Shown here: positions 59,867 to 64,000 of the stretch, piece after piece | Layout: each line of letters begins with the position of its first letter | Numbering within the stretch: the first letter of the stretch is position 1 | Assembly: GCF_000242455.2 (NCBI RefSeq) | Contig: NC_019892.1 | Location: forward strand, 1,178,001-1,242,000 | DNA: 64,000 nucleotides | Origin: Singulisphaera acidiphila DSM 18658 | Lineage (GTDB): Bacteria; Planctomycetota; Planctomycetia; Isosphaerales; Isosphaeraceae | Reading direction: 5' to 3' | Notes under the pieces: generated by a model | Told to the model about the DNA's origin: nothing | The model's input: the letters and a program-made list of their open reading frames with translations, nothing else | Databases searched by the model: none | Translations under genes and position numbers: made by a program

Positions 59867-60580
59867 TCAGGCTGGCGACCCCAAGTCACCGAGGCTGTTC
59901 GCGGTGGCCCGCCACGCTGGGGTCCGGTCAGGACTCGCCTGGGCCAGGGCACGTCGCACGCCCTCGGCGTCGAAGTCCTGGGCGTAAACCGGGGTGCCAG
60001 GCTGCTGACGCCAGGACTCGTCCAGTCCGCCGGCGTCGACACCGTCGAACCCGAGTTCGTCGATCAGACGCAACACGACGGCCTTGGACACTGCGTCGTC
60101 GCCTGCGACGGGGAGGGCGATGCGCTTGGGGGTGCCTGCGGGCTGGCCATGATCCATCAGATGCTTGGCATAGATGTTATTGAAGGCTTTGACCACGGGC
60201 CGTCCCAACTGCTGCTCGACCCACCGGCTCTCCGTCAATCCGTCCTCGATCCCGGCGATGCGACCGTCGCGCTGTCGCGGGTAGTAGTTGCCGGTGTCCA
60301 CGACGACCAGGTTGTCGGCCGCCCCATCGAACAAACCAGGCGGCAGGCTCGGGATGTTCTTCTGGGGGATGGTTACAATCACCACATCTTTGTCTCGAGC
60401 CGCTTCCGTGGCCGTGACCGCGGTCGCCCCGGTCTCGGTGGCCAGGGCCGCGAGCGACTCGGGCCCGCGTGAGTTCGCCACAGCGACTTCGTGTCCCAGC
60501 GCGGTGAGGCGACGGGTGAGAGTGCCACCGATGTTGCCCGCGCCGATGATGCCAATGCGAAGCTTCGTTTGGGTGGCCAT
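59867..60580 (-). CDS. Dinucleotide-binding oxidoreductase (NADPH-dependent F420 reductase-like)
   Basis: A 237-residue protein with an N-terminal Rossmann fold (RIGIIGAGNIGGTLTRRL) and ANSRGPESL at the adenosine-phosphate-binding position, which suggests NADP preference. VVIVTIPQKNIPSL, VVDTGNYYPRQRDG and VVKAFNNIYAKHL are typical of the COG2085 family, which includes F420H2:NADP oxidoreductase. Whether it uses F420 here is not shown. The ATG at 60580 is chosen for AAGGAGAACC upstream and because the glycine loop must be near the N-terminus; the longer frame to 60727 is non-coding in character. Confidence 0.87.
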   Translation of the reverse strand: MATQTKLRIGIIGAGNIGGTLTRRLTALGHEVAVANSRGPESLAALATETGATAVTATEAARDKDVVIVTIPQKNIPSLPPGLFDGAADNLVVVDTGNYYPRQRDGRIAGIEDGLTESRWVEQQLGRPVVKAFNNIYAKHLMDHGQPAGTPKRIALPVAGDDAVSKAVVLRLIDELGFDGVDAGGLDESWRQQPGTPVYAQDFDAEGVRRALAQASPDRTPAWRATANSLGDLGSPA

Positions 60581-60677
60581 GAAGGTTCTCCTTCTTACGA
60601 GAGCGGCATTTGGAACGGCGAAGCTGAAATACAGTGTGCGATTGGGGGGATGGTGGTTCAGATCATCTCCGATCGGC

Positions 60678-60710
60678 GGTTCGCCCGGGGGGATTCCCCT
60701 CGGGCGAACC
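60678..60710. terminator. Hairpin downstream of thrS
   Basis: GGTTCGCCCG (60678-60687) pairs with CGGGCGAACC (60701-60710), and a GGGG/CCCC extension continues the stem. It lies 25 bases past the thrS stop; no T tract is present. Confidence 0.5.
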
Positions 60711-60735
60711 ACTCGGAAAAACGTCACCTGTTCAT

Positions 60736-62958
60736 TTAATAGGCGTGTTTCTCCGTGGTGTCCTCGGTCGCCGCTGGGATGGCGGCTGGTGGCGCGGTCT
60801 GGCGGATGGTCCGGGCTTCGGACTCGGCCTTGAGCTGTGCGATGGCCTGATCGAGAGGCATGGCACCGCGGTCGCCATCGATGCGGTCACGGTAGGAGAC
60901 GGTCGTTTGCTCGGCTTCCTTGGCACCGACGACGAGCATGACCGGGATCTTCTCGAGTTGCGCGTCGCGGATCTTGGCGCCGATTTTCTCGGGCCGGAGG
61001 TCGATGCTCGTGCGGAGGCCGGCCGCCTGGAGCTCGGCGAGGACGCGCTTGGAGTAGTCGGCGACCTTGTCGGAGATCGGCAGGACGCGGACCTGTTCGG
61101 GGGCGAGCCAGAGCGGGAAGGCCCCTGCGAAGTGCTCGATCAGGATGCCCATGAACCGCTCCATGCTGCCGAACGGAGCGCGGTGGATCATCACGGGGCG
61201 GTGCGGCTGGTTGTCCGGCCCGGTGTACTCGAGGCCGAACCGCTCGGGGAGGACGTAGTCGAGCTGGACGGTGCCGAGCTGCCACTGGCGGCCGATGCAG
61301 TCGCGGATGATGAAGTCGGCCTTGGGGCCGTAGAAGGCGGCCTCGCCGGCCGCTTCTTCATAGGGGAGCTTCATCTCGTCGAGCACCGAGCGGATATCGT
61401 CCTCGGCGCGGCGCCAGGTGTCGCCGGCCGCCCCGGCGTACTTGGGATCTTCCGGGTCGTGCTTCGAGAGCCGGAGCTTGTAGTCGGTCAGGCCGAGGCT
61501 GCCGAGGACGAACTGGGTCAGCTCCATCGTGGCCCGGAATTCCTCGCGGACCTGGTCGACGGTGCAGAACAGGTGGGCGTCGTCCTGGGTGAACCCACGG
61601 ACCCGGGTCAGGCCCGAGAGCTCGCCCGACTGCTCGTAGCGGTAGACGGTGCCGAACTCGGCCAGGCGGACCGGCAGGTCGCGGTAGCTCCTCGGCTGTG
61701 CGGCGAAGATCTGGATGTGGTGCGGGCAGTTCATCGGCTTGAGGAGGTATTCCTCGCTCACGCCGAGCTGTTCGACGTACTTGATCTTCGATGCCTTGTC
61801 GAGCGCGAAAAACGAATCGGTGAACGCCGGCGCGAGCTGTCCTTCCTGGCCCGTCTTGGCTTGCGGCATCGTCTCGGGGATACCGGCCTTGGCGAGCAGG
61901 AGTTTCTGCGTCGGTTCGTCGAGCTCGTCTTTCTCGAGTCCCACGAGCAGGGTCATCGCCGCGTCGTCGAGCAGTCGCAGGACCGGGAACTGCGAGTCCT
62001 TGTAGTAGGGATAGTGGCCGCTCGTCTTGTAGAGTTCCACCTTGCCGATGTGCGGGGTGTAGACTGGCTGATAGCCCCGCTTCATCAACTCGTCTTTGAG
62101 GAAGTTCTCGAGGACACCCCGGACGACGGCCCCCTTGGGCATCCAGAGGATCAGGCCCGAACCGACCAGTTGTGAGATCGTGAACAGGTTGAGATCCTTG
62201 CCCAACCGGCGGTGATCGCGTTTTTTCGCCTCTTCCACCTGGGCGAGGAATGCGTCGAGCTCTTTCTTGTCGAAGTAGGCGGTGCCGTAGACACGCTGGA
62301 GGACCGGGCCGTCGGTCCGGCCTTTCCAGTAGGCCCCCGCGATCGACATCAGCTTGAAGGCGCCAACTTTGCCGGCGTGGGGGATGTGGGGGCCGCGGCA
62401 GAGGTCGACGAATTCCCCCTGGCGGTAGAAGCTGAGGATGCCGTACTTATGCAACTCGTCGTTGATGTGCTCAACCTTGAACGACTGGCCGAGCTCGTCG
62501 ACGAACTGCCTGGCTTCGTCGACCGGGAGGCTGAACCGCTCGAACGGCTCGGCCGCCTTGAGGATCGCGGCCATCTCGGCTTCGATCGCGGGGAAGTCAT
62601 CTTCGGAGAGGGGGCGGCCGGCAAGGACGACGTCGTAGTAGAAGCCGGTGGCGGTGGTCGGCCCGAAGGCGAGCTTGGCGCCTGGGAAGAGCCGCATGAT
62701 GGCGCGTGCCATGATGTGCGCGGTGGAATGCCGGAGGACGTCGAGCGCCTCGCGGTCTTTGGAGGTCAGCAGGCGGAGCTCGATCGGCTGATCATGGCCG
62801 TTCTCGAGCGGGCGATCGAGGTCGACGATGGTGCCGTCGGCCACCGCGGCGACGGCCGCGTCGGCCAGGCGGCGGCCGATCCCCTCGGCGATCTCGCGCG
62901 GTCGCACCCCTTCGGGGAATTCCTTCAACGACCCATCCGGAAGCTTGATCTGGACCAT
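60736..62958 (-). CDS. thrS: Threonyl-tRNA synthetase with a catalytic-domain insertion
   Basis: A 740-residue class-II synthetase that charges tRNA-Thr, longer than the usual 640 or so. TGS domain 1-60 ([17 protein letters not shown]), editing/SAD domain about 75-225 ([49 protein letters not shown]), then the catalytic core with [43 protein letters not shown] and the anticodon-binding domain ([27 protein letters not shown]). About 70 extra residues (about 325-400) lie between YPYYKDSQF and [10 protein letters not shown], where the E. coli enzyme has about 14. The start at 62958 gives a normal TGS start; the open frame extends to 63387 without coding character. Divergent from infC. Confidence 0.95.
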   Translation of the reverse strand: MVQIKLPDGSLKEFPEGVRPREIAEGIGRRLADAAVAAVADGTIVDLDRPLENGHDQPIELRLLTSKDREALDVLRHSTAHIMARAIMRLFPGAKLAFGPTTATGFYYDVVLAGRPLSEDDFPAIEAEMAAILKAAEPFERFSLPVDEARQFVDELGQSFKVEHINDELHKYGILSFYRQGEFVDLCRGPHIPHAGKVGAFKLMSIAGAYWKGRTDGPVLQRVYGTAYFDKKELDAFLAQVEEAKKRDHRRLGKDLNLFTISQLVGSGLILWMPKGAVVRGVLENFLKDELMKRGYQPVYTPHIGKVELYKTSGHYPYYKDSQFPVLRLLDDAAMTLLVGLEKDELDEPTQKLLLAKAGIPETMPQAKTGQEGQLAPAFTDSFFALDKASKIKYVEQLGVSEEYLLKPMNCPHHIQIFAAQPRSYRDLPVRLAEFGTVYRYEQSGELSGLTRVRGFTQDDAHLFCTVDQVREEFRATMELTQFVLGSLGLTDYKLRLSKHDPEDPKYAGAAGDTWRRAEDDIRSVLDEMKLPYEEAAGEAAFYGPKADFIIRDCIGRQWQLGTVQLDYVLPERFGLEYTGPDNQPHRPVMIHRAPFGSMERFMGILIEHFAGAFPLWLAPEQVRVLPISDKVADYSKRVLAELQAAGLRTSIDLRPEKIGAKIRDAQLEKIPVMLVVGAKEAEQTTVSYRDRIDGDRGAMPLDQAIAQLKAESEARTIRQTAPPAAIPAATEDTTEKHAY

Positions 62959-63405
62959 GGCCCCACGCCCGGCGCAATGGCCGGCCTTTCCGTTCCCTGA
63001 ACTCTTGGCGGACGATCGCCCCCCGACCCACAACGCCGGTTCGGCCCGTCGCGCCGCAAACTCTTCTTGATGATCGCGAAAATCCCCCAAAGGGACCGCC
63101 GGAAACGCCTCGCCACCGGCCCCAAGAGGAACGCGCGAACCCCAGCGTAATCCAAGGGTGCGGCCTGTGCCAAGAGTCCCTCCGGAGGCGGGGGCGGCCG
63201 GCACGCTTATTGCGGCTTGCGGGAATACCCTCTTGACAGTAAAATTGATCGATTGTAGAGCATAAGGTTGCCTCGCGACGGACGAGGACTCGCCGTGGGG
63301 GTGAGTTTCGTGGACGTCCGGGGGCTGTGGGTCTCTCTCCATCGCGGGGGGACGGCCGCGCCCCGCCTTTGGTGAGGCTGATCCCATCGTCCTGGGGAGG
63401 ACGCT
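62959..63405. other. Divergent thrS-infC intergenic region
   Basis: 447 bases hold promoters in both directions. The infC-side promoter is listed separately; its predicted transcript would have a leader of roughly 140 bases. I looked for but did not find a recognisable T-box or ribosomal-protein leader. Confidence 0.5.
63233..63261 (+). promoter_or_regulatory. Candidate infC promoter
   Basis: A perfect -35 box TTGACA (63233-63238) and a weaker TAGAGC (63256-63261) at 17-base spacing, about 145 bases before the infC start. The local DNA is AT-rich compared with flanks. Confidence 0.5.
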
Positions 63406-63408
63406 ATC
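63394..63408 (+). promoter_or_regulatory. infC ribosome site with ATC start codon
   Basis: GGGGAGG (63394-63400) lies five bases before ATC (63406-63408). An in-frame TGA at 63379 and the absence of ATG, GTG or TTG before the conserved RVNEQIRI segment leave ATC as the start. Confidence 0.75.
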
Positions 63409-63909
63409 GACCGGAATCTCAGGGTTAACGAGCAGATCCGCATCTCACCGGTGCGGGTGATCAACGCCGAAGGAGCCATGCTCGGCGTCATGCCGACAGG
63501 CAAAGCCATGGAAGCGGCTCGCGAAGCGGGCCAGGACCTGGTGGAGGTCGCTCCCAATGAGCGCCCACCAGTCTGCAAGATCATGGACTTTGGCAAGTTC
63601 AAGTATTCGCAGAAGAAACGGGCGTCGAAGCAGAAGCAGCACCAGGTTCAGGTCAAGGAAATCCGGGTTCGCCCCAAGACCGGCGACCACGATATCGAGG
63701 TCAAGGTCAAGCGCGCCCGCGAATTCCTTGAACACAAGGACAAGGTGCTGGTCAACGTCCTCTTCCGCGGTCGCGAGCTGGCGCACATCGACGAAGGCCG
63801 CAAGGTCATGGACGAAGTGCTCCATGCGCTCGACGACGTGGCGAAAGTCGAGAAGAACCCCTCGATGGAAGGGAAACGGATGACGGCGATCGTCGCCCCT
63901 CGCGCCTGA
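63406..63909 (+). CDS. infC: Translation initiation factor IF-3
   Basis: A 167-residue IF-3 that binds the 30S subunit and checks start-codon and initiator-tRNA pairing. The N-domain begins [37 protein letters not shown], the hinge has [24 protein letters not shown], and the C-domain has [30 protein letters not shown] and the late [10 protein letters not shown]. The reading frame needs a start upstream of RVNEQIR, and only ATC at 63406 fits. A shorter start at GTG 63451 would delete conserved N-terminal residues. Rare start codons on infC are known from E. coli (AUU) and allow IF-3 to repress its own translation. rpmI and rplT usually follow and would lie beyond the window. Confidence 0.93.
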   Translation: MDRNLRVNEQIRISPVRVINAEGAMLGVMPTGKAMEAAREAGQDLVEVAPNERPPVCKIMDFGKFKYSQKKRASKQKQHQVQVKEIRVRPKTGDHDIEVKVKRAREFLEHKDKVLVNVLFRGRELAHIDEGRKVMDEVLHALDDVAKVEKNPSMEGKRMTAIVAPRA

Positions 63910-64000
63910 TTGCTCCGGTCTCCGGTACCCAGTTTGCCTTGTCTGCCTGGCTTGCCACGAAACAACCCTCTCCGCCGTGACGTTTCGGCGTTGCGGTCGG

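Overview
The window is high-GC, densely coded bacterial chromosome that looks like a planctomycete, most probably of the Isosphaeraceae (Isosphaera/Singulisphaera-like). The family-specific markers are planctomycete cytochrome-c/DUF1549/DUF1553 proteins paired with Tat-exported DUF1501 proteins (two complete pairs), a DUF1592/DUF1588 protein running off the left edge, a PVC-type CxxCH haem protein with HEAT repeats, a periplasmic sulfatase, a Tat-exported Gfo/Idh/MocA oxidoreductase and several exported hydrolases. The genus is inference from gene content; there is no rRNA, and I found no tRNA or CRISPR array.

Layout. 1-8 kb: DUF1592/DUF1588 protein (partial), M28 peptidase, sulfatase and an exported protein with long Gly-Gly-Met repeats, ended by two tandem terminator hairpins. 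8-12.5 kb: central sugar metabolism on the plus strand: an EboD-type sugar-phosphate cyclase, glucose-6-phosphate isomerase and a short 6-phosphogluconate dehydrogenase; transaldolase lies apart at 36.5 kb. 12.8-32.9 kb: a surface/periplasmic catabolic belt with PSD1+DUF1501 pair 1, a GH2 glycosidase preceded by a cluster of REP-like hairpins, a small lipoprotein, a Ca2+/H+ antiporter, an isochorismatase-ThuA fusion, the PVC haem protein, Lgt, and PSD1+DUF1501 pair 2. 33.5-37.4 kb: double-thioredoxin redoxin, Gfo/Idh/MocA protein, transaldolase.

37.6-45 kb is the accessory stretch. A complete IS701-like element with matched ends and a 4-bp target duplication sits next to a small membrane protein and a two-gene operon: a Trypco1-domain protein translationally coupled to a 1167-residue trypsin-like-protease/NACHT-type NTPase. 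This is the best candidate for a biological-conflict (defence) system here. VOC and alpha/beta-hydrolase genes follow.

45-57 kb: RND efflux permease plus adaptor (no outer-membrane channel visible), exported esterase, NAD-dependent epimerase, a strong bidirectional terminator, SurA-like peptidyl-prolyl isomerase, a YdjM/DUF457 membrane protein, an RdgC-like protein, YajQ and a DUF202 protein. 57-58 kb: a ParD/ParE-type toxin-antitoxin locus with a palindromic operator over its own -35 box. The toxin reading frame is intact but its start codon appears mutated (ATA within ATAA), so the toxin may be silenced. 58.2-64 kb: PLP-dependent ammonia-lyase with two small coupled membrane proteins, a dinucleotide-binding reductase, threonyl-tRNA synthetase with a long catalytic-domain insertion, and divergent infC, which appears to start at a rare ATC codon.
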